From NCBI RefSeq assembly GCF_003386235.1, contig NZ_QRDZ01000047.1:1-56874 (forward strand): a stretch of DNA of 56,874 nt, written 5' to 3'. The notes beneath the pieces were generated by a model. The model did no database searches. It worked only from the letters and a program-made list of their open reading frames with translations, and had not been told where the DNA came from. The position numbers and the translations under genes were made by a program. The number at the start of each line of letters is the position of its first letter. Position 1 is the stretch's first letter. This document shows positions 8,239 through 17,975 of the stretch, piece after piece. The stretch is from Cohnella phaseoli (GTDB lineage Bacteria; Bacillota; Bacilli; Paenibacillales; Paenibacillaceae).

Positions 8239-9354
8239 ATGAACAACATCAAGCAACGGATCGAACGGCTGGCCGAGCAAGCCGTCTCCTCCAAGGAGTT
8301 CAGATTGGCGCTTCTGGCGCATCTACGCGAAGCCTTCCCATTCGAAGGGGCATGCTGCACCGTCGTAGATCCGCGGACGCTGCTTTCTGCGGGAGCCGTT
8401 ACCGAAGACGGCGTAGAGGCGATTCATCATCGTCTGTTCGAATTCGAATACGGACATCGGGATTATAATCGGTTTGAGGATTTAGCCGAAGCGGATCGTT
8501 CTGCTGCCGCTCTGGGGTTGGCGACGAACGGCGATCCTGAACGCAGCGCCCGCTTCCGCGAAGTGCTGCAGCCCGCCGGCTTCGGGGACGAGATGAGGGC
8601 GGCCCTGGTAAGCGGGGGAAAATGCTGGGGCTTCCTTACTCTGCTTCGCGGGAAGGATCAGCCTTTGTTTGCGGCAGAAGAATTGGCGCTTCTGACGTCG
8701 CTCGTTCCGGCGATCGCCGGCGCCTTGCGGCGAACGAGCCTGGACCTTGCAGACGAATCCGCCGAGGAACCGGGGTTAGAGTCCGGCGTGTTAATCGTGG
8801 AGGCCGACGGCGTTCTGCTGTCCGAGCTGGCGGCGACCGATGCGGCCGCGCATTGGCTGGCCGCTATCCGCGAGGCCGAGGGCATCGGCGACGAAGTGCT
8901 GCCCCGTCCGATCAGGGCGGTATGCATCCGGGCGCTGAACGGGGAGACGGGGACGGGCAAGGAGCTGGCGCATGGAAAAGCCGCCCGTACCTGCGTCAGG
9001 CTTGCGGGCGGCTCCTATGTGACGATTCGGGCCGACAGGCTGCTCGGCAAGGCTTCGAGCGCGCAGCTTGCCGTCATTTTCGAACAAGCCCAGCCGGCCG
9101 ACAGGCTGCCGCTGATCGCCGAAGCCTACGGATTGTCGGAGCGCGAGAAGCAGCTGCTCGTCGCTGTCGTCCGTGGACTATCGACCCATGAAATCTCACG
9201 GGAACTCCACATCTCGGTCTATACCGTGCAGGACCATCTCAAGTCGATCTTCGCCAAGACCGGAGTATCCAGCCGCAGAGAGCTGATCTGGCAGCTGTTC
9301 TCTCGTTACGCTTCCCCGATAAGCACCTCGGAACGTCCGGCAGGGGAATCCTGA
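8239..9354 (+). CDS. LuxR-family (NarL-type HTH) transcriptional regulator with GAF-like N-terminus
   Basis: 371 residues. The C-terminal part holds a LuxR/NarL helix-turn-helix: LSEREKQLLVAVVRGLSTHE then ISRELHISVYTVQDHLKSIF and KTGVSSRRELI. The first about 170 residues look like a GAF-type sensor domain (for example the CCTVVDPRTL strand and the 'FGDEMRAALVSGGKCWGFLTL' region). There is no receiver domain, so it is not a classical response regulator. It is divergent from the saccharopine-dehydrogenase-like and MFS genes and is the likely regulator of that pair. The RBS is weak and lies at the base of a hairpin at 8193-8230. Confidence 0.85.
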   Translation: MNNIKQRIERLAEQAVSSKEFRLALLAHLREAFPFEGACCTVVDPRTLLSAGAVTEDGVEAIHHRLFEFEYGHRDYNRFEDLAEADRSAAALGLATNGDPERSARFREVLQPAGFGDEMRAALVSGGKCWGFLTLLRGKDQPLFAAEELALLTSLVPAIAGALRRTSLDLADESAEEPGLESGVLIVEADGVLLSELAATDAAAHWLAAIREAEGIGDEVLPRPIRAVCIRALNGETGTGKELAHGKAARTCVRLAGGSYVTIRADRLLGKASSAQLAVIFEQAQPADRLPLIAEAYGLSEREKQLLVAVVRGLSTHEISRELHISVYTVQDHLKSIFAKTGVSSRRELIWQLFSRYASPISTSERPAGES

Positions 9355-9374
9355 CGACGAGGTGACGCGCAGTT

Positions 9375-9423
9375 AGCAGCTTGACTCGAGAGAGCGCGCT
9401 CCCTCGGGTCAAGCTGCTTTTTT
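9375..9423. terminator. Bidirectional terminator between luxR-type gene and mutarotase
   Basis: AGCAGCTTGACTCGAG pairs with CTCGGGTCAAGCTGCT (one G-U pair) and is followed by TTTTTT on the plus strand. It serves the plus-strand regulator and probably also the minus-strand operon that ends at 9422. Confidence 0.85.
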
Positions 9424-9751
9424 AATCCAGATGGAATACTTCCTCCATGCTTGCCCACCATTCGCCTTCCGCCCGGGTTTCAAGGGGTTGCTGGCAAGGT
9501 TTGCAGACGTCCCACCATTGTTGAGTGATCGGATCGGCTGCCATTCTGGCCGAATCCGCTTCGAAATCGGTTCCGGTATACTCGAAATAACTGAACAAAA
9601 AACCTTCTTTGTAATAAATCGAATAATTCTTGATATGGCATTCCTTGATCATCCTAAGCACATCCGGCCATACCTTGGCATGCAGCCTCTTGTATTCCTC
9701 AAGCCTGTCTTCTTTTACGCGAATTAAGCTTCCGTAGCGCTGCGCCGGCAT
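9422..9751 (-). CDS. rhaM: L-rhamnose mutarotase family protein
   Basis: 109 residues, the usual size of RhaM. The catalytic region is present: EEYKRLHAKVWPDV (Y20 and H24, matching Y18/H22 of the E. coli enzyme) and the double tryptophan QQWWDVCKP. The enzyme interconverts alpha and beta anomers of L-rhamnose or a related 6-deoxy sugar. It is the last gene of the minus-strand operon beginning at 14548, 25 bp after the oxidoreductase gene. There are no rhaA, rhaB or rhaD genes nearby, which suggests that a non-phosphorylative (oxidative) route is being fed rather than the isomerase route. Symbol by homology; the sugar is not proven. Confidence 0.85.
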   Translation of the reverse strand: MPAQRYGSLIRVKEDRLEEYKRLHAKVWPDVLRMIKECHIKNYSIYYKEGFLFSYFEYTGTDFEADSARMAADPITQQWWDVCKPCQQPLETRAEGEWWASMEEVFHLD

Positions 9752-9776
9752 GCTCGCTTCCCCTCCCCTCGAAAAA

Positions 9777-10910
9777 TTAGCCGATCTCTTCGAGCGCGAC
9801 GATACGGCCCAACTCCATGGAACGATACGCCGCGAACACCGTTTGCATCGTAATCAGGTTGTCCTCCACGCTGTTTTCCGGCTCCCGCTCTTCCTCGATC
9901 GCCCTCATCAGCTCGCCCATCGTCCCCATGAATGCATGAGGGAACCAGCGTCCCTCTAGCTTAGGCGCATACCAGCCGTGCGGTTGCAGATTTTTCGAAT
10001 AAAGCGCAACGGTATCCTCCTGCCCCACCGGATAATTGTACAGGGCCCCGTTCGTGCCTTTGACGACGCCCTCCGTACCGTCGAAACGGAAGGTCGCGAA
10101 CCAGTCGCTCTGCTCTATGAAGTTCGTATGATTATCATAGACGAGCCCGCGCGTGTCGTCTTCGTACAGCATTTGGATGGTCGTTCGGGTTTCACCTCGG
10201 ACGGCAGTCGCTCCCGGATAGCTTGCGCCGTCGGCGAATATCGCTTTGGGCGAACTGCCCAGCACGTAGCGGATCGCATCGAGGTAATGTATGCTATGAT
10301 ACATAACTTCCAATCTGTCTGCCTGAGCCAGCCACTCCCACGTTTCCCATGGGGTGTTCACATGCACTTGTATCGCACCCTGATAGGGTGCGCCGATCCA
10401 TCCTCGCTTCACGGCAGTGCGGCTCGCCTGAATGCCGGGAGCCCAGCGCATTTGCTGGTTGACGGCGGCCTTGACGCCCGCTCGGCTGCACATCGCCGCA
10501 ATGTCCAGTGCGTCCGAGTAGCATTCCGCAAGCGGCTTCTGGCAAAGAATATGCAGCCGATAAGGCACAAGCTGGCTGATGACCTCCGCTTGAAAAGCTG
10601 CCGGTACGGCAACGTCCGCGATCGCAATCTCGGAGTGGGAGGCCAGCCGCTCCAACGAATCGAAGACGTTCTCAATGCCAAATTCTCGCGCCAGTGCCTC
10701 GGATTTGGCTCTATCGCGGTCGTACACCCCGACGATCCGGAAGCCGGCCATTCGATAAGCGGGCAGATGGCAGCTGCGGACGATATCCCCCGCACCGACG
10801 ATTCCGATACCCATATCCCGTTTTCTCGGCAGCCGAGGTTGATACGCCCAATCCATATTCCCCAGAGTCGATTCAAGAGCCCGTTGGTCGGAGTGCTCCG
10901 TGCGGCTCAT
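9777..10910 (-). CDS. Gfo/Idh/MocA-family NAD(P)-dependent oxidoreductase
   Basis: 377 residues. The N-terminal Rossmann domain has GIGIVGAGDIVRSCHLPAY and the family's conserved lysine in LCQKPLAE (usually EKP; the E is Q here). The C-terminal alpha/beta domain is typical of sugar and inositol dehydrogenases (VMYHSIHYLDAIRYVLG holds the usual HxxD-type catalytic helix). It probably oxidises a sugar or sugar-lactone hydroxyl. The start codon overlaps the stop of the MaoC gene by 4 bases (ATGA), so translation is coupled. In this operon it is the best candidate for the first oxidation step before the lactonase. Confidence 0.88.
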   Translation of the reverse strand: MSRTEHSDQRALESTLGNMDWAYQPRLPRKRDMGIGIVGAGDIVRSCHLPAYRMAGFRIVGVYDRDRAKSEALAREFGIENVFDSLERLASHSEIAIADVAVPAAFQAEVISQLVPYRLHILCQKPLAECYSDALDIAAMCSRAGVKAAVNQQMRWAPGIQASRTAVKRGWIGAPYQGAIQVHVNTPWETWEWLAQADRLEVMYHSIHYLDAIRYVLGSSPKAIFADGASYPGATAVRGETRTTIQMLYEDDTRGLVYDNHTNFIEQSDWFATFRFDGTEGVVKGTNGALYNYPVGQEDTVALYSKNLQPHGWYAPKLEGRWFPHAFMGTMGELMRAIEEEREPENSVEDNLITMQTVFAAYRSMELGRIVALEEIG

Positions 10911-11359
10911 GCTTCGGCCCCTCCCCGTTTTCTGACCATTAACAGATGCTCGCAGGCAAGCACGACTTCATCCCGTTGATTCAGAATAGCCAAGCTTTCG
11001 CTGACGATACCGAAATCCGGCCGTTTCGCATGGTCTCTCTTCCCGCCGATCGCCACCTGCGCGCGGATCGTGTCTCCGATATGCACAGGCTTGATGAAGC
11101 GAAGCTTCTCGTAGCCGTATGAGAACGCTTCGGGATTGATCTCCCCGGCAGTCATCCCGACGCCAATGCTGAAAATAAGCGTACCGTGGGCGATCCGCCG
11201 TCCGAAGTCCTGCGTCTTGCACCATTCCTCGTCCATGTGATGGGGATAGAAATCGCCCGTTTGTCCCGCATGCAAAACAATATCCGCCTCGGTAACCGTA
11301 CGTCCCCAGGTGTCGCGGGAATCTCCAATCCGATAATCCTCGAAGAAAATCGACCTCAT
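10907..11359 (-). CDS. MaoC-like hotdog-fold (R)-hydratase/dehydratase
   Basis: 150 residues, a single hotdog domain. The hydratase motif is visible as GQTGDFYPHHMDEEW (D and H of the catalytic pair), followed by GRRIAHGTLIFSIGVGM. Family members hydrate enoyl-CoA compounds or dehydrate 3-hydroxyacyl-CoA. Together with the CoA-transferase at the head of the operon it suggests that the pathway passes through a CoA thioester. It overlaps both neighbours by 4 bases, so it is translationally coupled on each side. Confidence 0.85.
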   Translation of the reverse strand: MRSIFFEDYRIGDSRDTWGRTVTEADIVLHAGQTGDFYPHHMDEEWCKTQDFGRRIAHGTLIFSIGVGMTAGEINPEAFSYGYEKLRFIKPVHIGDTIRAQVAIGGKRDHAKRPDFGIVSESLAILNQRDEVVLACEHLLMVRKRGGAEA

Positions 11360-12516
11360 TCTCGATCAGCTCCTTTCCGAAGGGACTCCCGGTATAGCCG
11401 GTTCATTTCCGCTAGCGCCGCTTGCGGCGACATCTCTCTCTTCAGACAGGCTTGAACCGGGTAACCGGCACCGTCTTGAAAATGAAGATAGCCGTTATAT
11501 CTCGGGCGCACATAGGCCCGGTCCAACGCGGGAAGCGTACGGGAGAAATAAGCGCCGCTGGCCGCATTCAGGCTTTCGCTGAGCCAAGCGGAACGATGCC
11601 CCGGTTGGCCGCCGCACTCGGCGTAAAGCGTTCTTTGCAACTCCGGAGACGCGACAAAAGCGGCATAAGCGACCGCAATGTCCCTATGCGGGCTGACCGA
11701 AGAGACCGCAATTCCGGTTCCGCCGAGCGTAGTGCGCAGCCGTTCTCCGCCGGTTCCGAACCTGGGTGCGTCGCCGAAAATCAACGTCCGCTGCCCGTAC
11801 CCGGGTTTCGCGTAGTTAGAATATCCGTATGCGAACGGGCAGTACGCCAAGTCGTCCCGCTGCGTCATCGCTTCGTACATCCGAATCGGATTCCAGCCGA
11901 AAACGGCCGGATCGCACAGAGATGCCAATTCGCGCAGCGCCTCAAGCGCAGCGTAAGCCGTATCCGCTCCGACGACCTCATCTTCGCTCAAGAAAGGCGT
12001 TTCTCCGAGCGCAATGCAGAACGTATAGAAGTTCATCAGACTATCGATCGGAATACCGGGGATGGCCACCAGTCCCTTGCGAGCCAATGCCAGAACTTCT
12101 TGCCATGTCTCCGGCGCTTGTGCGTCATTCCGCTCCAGCACGTCCTCCCGCCAGGAAGCTACCGGCGTCGCGGCATCGATCGCAAGCGCCGTCTGTTTGC
12201 CGTTGAAGGAATAGCTTCTGTGGGACGCTCCGACCGTGTGCTCGGCCTGATCGTTCATATAGTCCCGGGGAAGAGCTTCGTTAAAATCGACGAGCGCGCC
12301 GCTTGCAGCCGCATACCCCGCCCACGGGTGATCGATGACCAGCAGATCGTAATGCTCAACGAGCTTTTGAATCGGCGCATCGGCGAATTCCTGCAAGGAA
12401 CGCTTATCCCAGTTAATCGTCACTCCTTCATGTAGTTCTTCGAACCGCTGGGAAGTCGCAACCATTGGAACGAATCCCCTGGAGTGGTTCCATGTCATTC
12501 CTTTTAACTGTACCAT
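11356..12516 (-). CDS. Extracellular solute-binding-protein homologue lacking a signal peptide (orphan, cytoplasmic?)
   Basis: 386 residues from the chosen ATG (MVQLKGMTWNHSRGF). This start has AGAGGAAG upstream and lies 16 bp after the amidohydrolase stop; a longer reading frame upstream would run through the amidohydrolase gene and is rich in Arg, so it was rejected. The fold looks like family 1 sugar-binding proteins: an early strand, then RFEELHEG, LVIDHPWAGYAAASGALVDF, PETWQEVLALAR, a periplasmic-binding hinge pattern and a C-terminal PALDRAYVRPRYNGY. There is no signal peptide or lipobox, and no permease or ATPase gene in the operon. It may be a cytoplasmic ligand-binding or enzyme-partner protein. 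Function unknown. Confidence 0.8.
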   Translation of the reverse strand: MVQLKGMTWNHSRGFVPMVATSQRFEELHEGVTINWDKRSLQEFADAPIQKLVEHYDLLVIDHPWAGYAAASGALVDFNEALPRDYMNDQAEHTVGASHRSYSFNGKQTALAIDAATPVASWREDVLERNDAQAPETWQEVLALARKGLVAIPGIPIDSLMNFYTFCIALGETPFLSEDEVVGADTAYAALEALRELASLCDPAVFGWNPIRMYEAMTQRDDLAYCPFAYGYSNYAKPGYGQRTLIFGDAPRFGTGGERLRTTLGGTGIAVSSVSPHRDIAVAYAAFVASPELQRTLYAECGGQPGHRSAWLSESLNAASGAYFSRTLPALDRAYVRPRYNGYLHFQDGAGYPVQACLKREMSPQAALAEMNRLYRESLRKGADRE

Positions 12517-12532
12517 GCTCGCTTCTTCCTCT

Positions 12533-13363
12533 CTAGATGCGGTAGAAAGCGGCTGCGGTTCCGCCCAGGATGGCTTCCCGATCCCGTAGCGCGTACCCCG
12601 ACAGCGCCTTCTTCGTTTCTTCCCATACCGCATCGTAATCGCCATTCAGATTCGCGACCGGCCAATCGCTGCCGTACATTAGCCGACTCGCTCCGAAACA
12701 GTCGATTGCAAAGTCGATATAACGCTGCAGCTCCGAAGACGACCAATCGGGGGAGGCCGCCGTATTAAGCCCGGACAGCTTCGCGTACACGTTAGGACAC
12801 GCCGCGGCTGCCGCCAGTTGAGACGCCCATGGCTCCCACCCTTTGTCCTTGATCGGCGGCTTCGCAAGATGATCGATGACCATGCGCAGATCGGGCACTT
12901 GTTCGGCCAGGAAAGGAACATGCTTCAGGTGGTTCGGAAACACAGCAACGACGTCGAAGGTCAAATCGCGTTCAGCGAGCAGCCTTAAGCTTTCGATGAC
13001 AGCCGGCTGTACGACCCAGTCCGGATCCTTCTCCTCGTGTATCAGATGCCTGACTCCCTTGAAATAACGGTTTTTGGCATAGCGCTCCAGCTTAAGGTCC
13101 GCTTCGGCCGGCCGATTCAGCGGCACCCATCCGACTACCGCCCCCACCCAATCGTGCGATGCTGCGGTATCCAGCATATAATCGGTGTCTTCGTAGGAGT
13201 CCATCGCCTGGACGATGACCGTTTTGTCTATGCCTGCCTTGCGCAGCAAAGGTTCTAGATCGTGCGCTTCGAACGTGCGATAGATCGGTCCGTGCTCAGG
13301 CCCAAGCCATGGATAAGCCACTTTCGTCAAGTTCCAGAAATGCTGGTGCGCATCCACTTTCAT
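12533..13363 (-). CDS. Amidohydrolase family 2 (COG3618), L-fuconolactonase-like
   Basis: 276 residues, the usual length. The metal-binding HxH is in VDAHQHFW (H6, H8), with downstream markers GVRHLIHEEKD, RMVIDHLAKPPI and the active-site aspartate in LMYGSDWPVANL. The family contains L-fucono-1,5-lactonase, L-rhamnono-lactonase and 2-pyrone-4,6-dicarboxylate lactonase, which open sugar-derived lactones. With a rhamnose mutarotase and a Gfo/Idh oxidoreductase in the same operon, a deoxy-sugar lactone is the most likely substrate. It starts 15 bp after the CoA-transferase stop with a G-rich RBS. Confidence 0.88.
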   Translation of the reverse strand: MKVDAHQHFWNLTKVAYPWLGPEHGPIYRTFEAHDLEPLLRKAGIDKTVIVQAMDSYEDTDYMLDTAASHDWVGAVVGWVPLNRPAEADLKLERYAKNRYFKGVRHLIHEEKDPDWVVQPAVIESLRLLAERDLTFDVVAVFPNHLKHVPFLAEQVPDLRMVIDHLAKPPIKDKGWEPWASQLAAAAACPNVYAKLSGLNTAASPDWSSSELQRYIDFAIDCFGASRLMYGSDWPVANLNGDYDAVWEETKKALSGYALRDREAILGGTAAAFYRI

Positions 13364-13378
13364 CCTCTGCCAGCCCCC

Positions 13379-14548
13379 TCACATCTCCATCAATTGTTCT
13401 TGCGGTTCTTCCCCCATTTTCCTCCAAATATCCTCGGTATGCTCGCCGATTTTGGGCGATCCGACGGGAGAGAGCAGCAGCTCTCCGTCGATTCGAATCG
13501 GACATCGAGTCGTCTCCAGCTTTGCGCCCCCCGCGCGAGCAACCTCCTGCGTCATGGACAGGGAGCGGAACGCTTCGTGCTCCAGCAGCCGCGGCCATGT
13601 CAGTACGTCCGCGCACCAAATATCTGCAGGCTCCAAAATGCCAAGCCAGTGAGCGGTTGAGCGCTGCGATAGATGGCCCGCCAGCAGCTGCTTGATCTCG
13701 TCTCGTCTCGTAAACCAGGTTTTAGCGTCCGAGTATGCGGCAAGCGGCGCGCAGTCCAGCAATTCGCCCAATTGCGAAACCGGAGTCATCGCGATGGCAA
13801 GATAGCCGTCGGACGTCTTATAGATGCCGTAAGGCGCAGCCAGGTAGGCATGCGCATTGTTGATTCCGCTTCGCTGCGGAGCCTTCTCTCCGTCATTGAG
13901 GAAGGTGGTTAGAACCTCGAATTGGACGTCGAGCAGCGATTCAAGCAGACTGACTTCGACTAGCCCGCCTTCACCGGTTACTCCTCTTCGAACGAGGCAG
14001 GCCAAAATGCCTTGCACCAAATGCGCCCCGGCAAACATGTCGGCGACGGCCAGCCCCATTGGAACGGGACCTTGCTCTTGGTCGCCCGACAACCAGGTGA
14101 TCCCGGAAAGCGATTGTACCAGCAAGTCCTGGCCGGGTTTATTTTTCCAAGGCCCGGTTTTCCCGTATCCCGTAATCTCTCCGTATACGATGCGAGGGTT
14201 GATTTTTTTCACAGCCTCGTAGTGAAGGCCGAGCTTCTCCATAACTCCGGGACGGAAATTTTGAATGAGGACATCCGCGCTCTTGATCAGTCGGATGACC
14301 TTGGAGAGATCGTCCGGGTCCTTCAAATTGGCCGCGAAGCTCATTTTGTTGCGGTTGATGGAATGGAACAGCGTACTGTCGCCGTCCAGCTCCAGGTTTG
14401 AAATATATAGCCGCCGGCACAGATCGCCTCCGTCGGGACGCTCCACCTTGATCACGCGAGCGCCCAAGTCAGCTAGTCTGAGCGAAGCCGAAGGCCCAGA
14501 CAGGAACTGACTGAAGTCGAGCACGGTGAGTCCTTGGAGAGGTTTCAT
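13379..14548 (-). CDS. Class III CoA-transferase (CaiB/BaiF family)
   Basis: 389 residues from the ATG at 14548 (MKPLQGLTVLDFSQFLSGPS), which has a perfect AGGAGG eight bases upstream. A longer frame to 14680 exists but its extra 44 residues cover the operator region and lack an RBS. Family features: the N-terminal LSGPSASLRLADLGARVIKVE nucleotide-loop pattern, QNFRPGVMEKLGL, GYGKTGPW and the catalytic aspartate in LAVADMFAGAHL. It moves CoA from one acyl-CoA to a carboxylic acid, probably the acid formed by the lactonase pathway. It is the first gene of the operon and faces the FadR/GntR gene, with a TGGTnnnACCA site 25-35 bp upstream of its start. Confidence 0.9.
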   Translation of the reverse strand: MKPLQGLTVLDFSQFLSGPSASLRLADLGARVIKVERPDGGDLCRRLYISNLELDGDSTLFHSINRNKMSFAANLKDPDDLSKVIRLIKSADVLIQNFRPGVMEKLGLHYEAVKKINPRIVYGEITGYGKTGPWKNKPGQDLLVQSLSGITWLSGDQEQGPVPMGLAVADMFAGAHLVQGILACLVRRGVTGEGGLVEVSLLESLLDVQFEVLTTFLNDGEKAPQRSGINNAHAYLAAPYGIYKTSDGYLAIAMTPVSQLGELLDCAPLAAYSDAKTWFTRRDEIKQLLAGHLSQRSTAHWLGILEPADIWCADVLTWPRLLEHEAFRSLSMTQEVARAGGAKLETTRCPIRIDGELLLSPVGSPKIGEHTEDIWRKMGEEPQEQLMEM

Positions 14549-14572
14549 CGATTTCCTCCTATAATGGATTAC

Positions 14573-14583
14573 TGGTACTACCA
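14573..14583. promoter_or_regulatory. FadR/GntR operator upstream of the catabolic operon
   Basis: TGGTACTACCA is a perfect TGGTnnnACCA palindrome, the core recognised by FadR-subfamily GntR regulators. It is 25 bp before the CoA-transferase start. A further half site (GTACCA) lies at 14594-14599. Confidence 0.7.
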
Positions 14584-14613
14584 CAAATATAAAGTACCAC
14601 ATACCTGCCGAAG

Positions 14614-14643
14614 GTGACAATAGAATTGAATTCGGTTTATGAT
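14614..14643 (+). promoter_or_regulatory. Sigma-A-type promoter of the FadR/GntR gene
   Basis: -35 GTGACA (14614-14619), 18-bp spacer, -10 TATGAT (14638-14643); each box matches consensus at 5 of 6 bases. The predicted transcription start near 14650 falls at the second operator (14651-14661), which suggests autorepression. Confidence 0.6.
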
Positions 14644-14650
14644 AGAACAG

Positions 14651-14661
14651 TGGTAGTACCG
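14651..14661. promoter_or_regulatory. Second FadR/GntR operator, over the regulator's own start site
   Basis: TGGTAGTACCG matches TGGTnnnACCA at all but the last base. It lies just downstream of the -10 at 14638-14643 and 34 bp before the regulator's ATG. Confidence 0.6.
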
Positions 14662-14694
14662 CGAAATGGAAATCGATCAAAGGGGATTGTTCGG

Positions 14695-15399
14695 ATGGCC
14701 AAGTTTGAATCGATCAAAAAAATTACCGTTACCGAGCAGATCATGGAGCAGATCGCTTCTCTAATCACATCGGGTAATTTGCAGCCTGGAGAGCAATTGC
14801 CCCCCGAACGCGACCTCGCGGTCGAGCTCGGCGTTACCCGGGGACGCATTCGAGAGGCGCTGCGTGCGCTGTCGCTAGTCGGACTGGTGACAATCAAGGC
14901 AGGGGAAGGAACTTTCGTATCGCTCAAGGAAATGCCCATTCCGGGAGAAACGATTGCCTGGATGTTCCATAAGGAAATCGATAATCTCGATGAGGTGTAT
15001 GCCGCGCGCAAGCTGATCGAATCGGCAATCTATATGAGCGCCGTCGATCATATGGAAGAGAGCGAGTACGCGCCCCTTGAGAGTATGCTCGACGAGCTTG
15101 TCGCGCTCTCCGATACCGGTACGCCCGAGAAGTTGGCCGGTCTGCTCGATCATATCGACATCTACGTCGGGGACAGATGCGGCAATCAGATATACGCCAA
15201 GCTCATGCAGACGATCATCCACCTTCGTCGGCAAACAAGCCTGAAGCTGCTATCCGTGCCGGGCGCCGCCAAGACCGGAGCCGAAAACAGACAACGCATC
15301 GTCGAGCAGATGAAAGCCGGAAACAAGAGCGCCGCATCGCAAGCGCTCTCCGCCTTTTTTTCTCAATCGCACCGCTTTTACCGCAAAATAGGGGAATAG
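14695..15399 (+). CDS. FadR-subfamily GntR transcriptional regulator
   Basis: 234 residues from the ATG at 14695 (MAKFESIKKITVTEQIMEQI), preceded by AAAGGGGA. A longer frame to 14614 would include the promoter and operator, so it was rejected. The N-terminal winged helix-turn-helix is typical GntR: GEQLPPERDLAVELGVTRGR then IREALRALSLVGLV and KAGEGTFV. The C-terminal all-helical FCD domain (about 95-225) binds small acids in this family. It is divergent from the six-gene catabolic operon, and two TGGTnnnACCA sites lie between them. It most likely represses the operon until a pathway intermediate binds. Confidence 0.9.
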   Translation: MAKFESIKKITVTEQIMEQIASLITSGNLQPGEQLPPERDLAVELGVTRGRIREALRALSLVGLVTIKAGEGTFVSLKEMPIPGETIAWMFHKEIDNLDEVYAARKLIESAIYMSAVDHMEESEYAPLESMLDELVALSDTGTPEKLAGLLDHIDIYVGDRCGNQIYAKLMQTIIHLRRQTSLKLLSVPGAAKTGAENRQRIVEQMKAGNKSAASQALSAFFSQSHRFYRKIGE

Positions 15400-15453
15400 C
15401 GCCTATGAGAGGTTGGCCCATTCCGGATCAACCGGACGTTATCCGTCTCCGCG

Positions 15454-16962
<1,509 letters not shown>

Positions 16963-17195
16963 CGTCTCTTGTCCCCTTGGTTTTTTGATCAGCTATCCCC
17001 ATCGTGTCACAGTTAATTATATTTTACAACAAGTGCCATTCCGATCTCGGTATTCCTTTGTTTTTCCCGGAAACTGCCGGTTAAACTCAATGTATTATTT
17101 CCGGTGAGTCATCCGAAGCAATTACCTATGCGGCTACCTAAGCGGTGAAATTCCTCCGCGGGAGGAACGAATTTTAAAAACTACGGCTGACCACC

Positions 17196-17460
17196 TGGCC
17201 TCCGCACTTCTGTCCCTCCACCGTCTAGGCACTTTTTTGGCCTCCACATTCCTGTCCCGCCACCGTCAAGGCACTTTTTTGGCCTCCATACTCACATCCC
17301 GCCATCGTCAAGGCACCTTTTTGACCTCCACACTCCTATCCCTCCACCGTCAAGGCACTTTTTTGGCCTCCATACTCCCATCCCGTCACCGTCAAGGCAC
17401 CTTTTGGGCCTCCATACTCACATCCCACCGCCATCTAGGCACTTTTTTGGCCTCAGCTCC
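17196..17460 (+). repeat. Tandem array of about six 42-bp intergenic repeats
   Basis: The motif AGGCACTTTTTTGGCCTCCA begins at 17227, 17269, 17311, 17353, 17395 and 17437, exactly 42 bp apart each time. The core of about 20 bp is well conserved and the other 22 bp vary more (for example CTCCCATCCCG). Each core has AGGC and GCCT arms around a T-rich centre, so each unit can form a small hairpin. Because 42 is a multiple of three the array stays open in more than one frame; this is not taken as coding evidence. A related array is at 56480-56676. Confidence 0.9.
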
Positions 17461-17903
17461 AAATCATCGGCTGGCTAAAGCAACCTTGTTTGCCTGAACC
17501 GTGGAGCGACAAATCTAATCTGAAACTGCGGGCACCTAGCATCTGCATAAGAGCCGCGCAAGCAGCGAGAAACAGGCGGAAATTCGAATCTGCTCACATA
17601 ATCGGCACCCCGGGCTGTAGGGGCGGTCAGTTCGAGCGAAGTTTCATGATTCCCTCAAGTTTATGTATTCGAATTGGTCCGCTTTAGAAAAAAATCTCCC
17701 CGGTTGATAAGTTTATATTGTCTTTTTAGCTCCTTTTTGGTTCAATTTGTAATAACAATTTCACTAATCACCTTGGATAATAACTACAATTTTCAACAAA
17801 ATTATTCCATTTTATTAAGATTTTCAACTTTATTAAAGAGTGGGATGCAGCTAGCAGTCTACGATGTACTGAAATATTTCTTGTTTACAACAAAATAAAT
17901 ACA

Positions 17904-17932
17904 TTGACAATTTGTTATAAACATAAAATAAT
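17904..17932 (+). promoter_or_regulatory. Strong sigma-A-type promoter of the SLH operon
   Basis: -35 TTGACA (17904-17909, perfect), 17-bp spacer, -10 AATAAT (17927-17932, 5 of 6). It lies in an AT-rich tract that may act as an UP element and leaves a leader of about 130 bases before the GTG start. Confidence 0.7.
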
Positions 17933-17975
17933 AAATACGAAATGTTACTACAATTTGAACCAATCAGTAAGGGGA

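Noticed and set aside
12517..12645. N-terminal extension of the solute-binding-like protein
   Set aside because: It would overlap the amidohydrolase gene on the same strand and gives an Arg-rich peptide; a good RBS is present before the ATG at 12516.
14549..14680. N-terminal extension of the CoA-transferase
   Set aside because: It would cover the operators and the divergent promoter, and AGGAGG sits before the ATG at 14548.
17196..17460. CRISPR array
   Set aside because: The variable parts are similar to each other within the array, the repeat is continuous with no unique spacers, and no cas genes are seen. The same applies to 56480-56676.
17237..17497. Open frame across the 42-bp repeats, coding for 14-residue repeats
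   Set aside because: The frame is open only because 42 is divisible by three; no RBS, and differences between units are not concentrated at third positions.
17674..17898. Hydrophobic open frame in the AT-rich region
   Set aside because: Composition follows the AT-rich DNA; no RBS; it lies directly upstream of a strong promoter.
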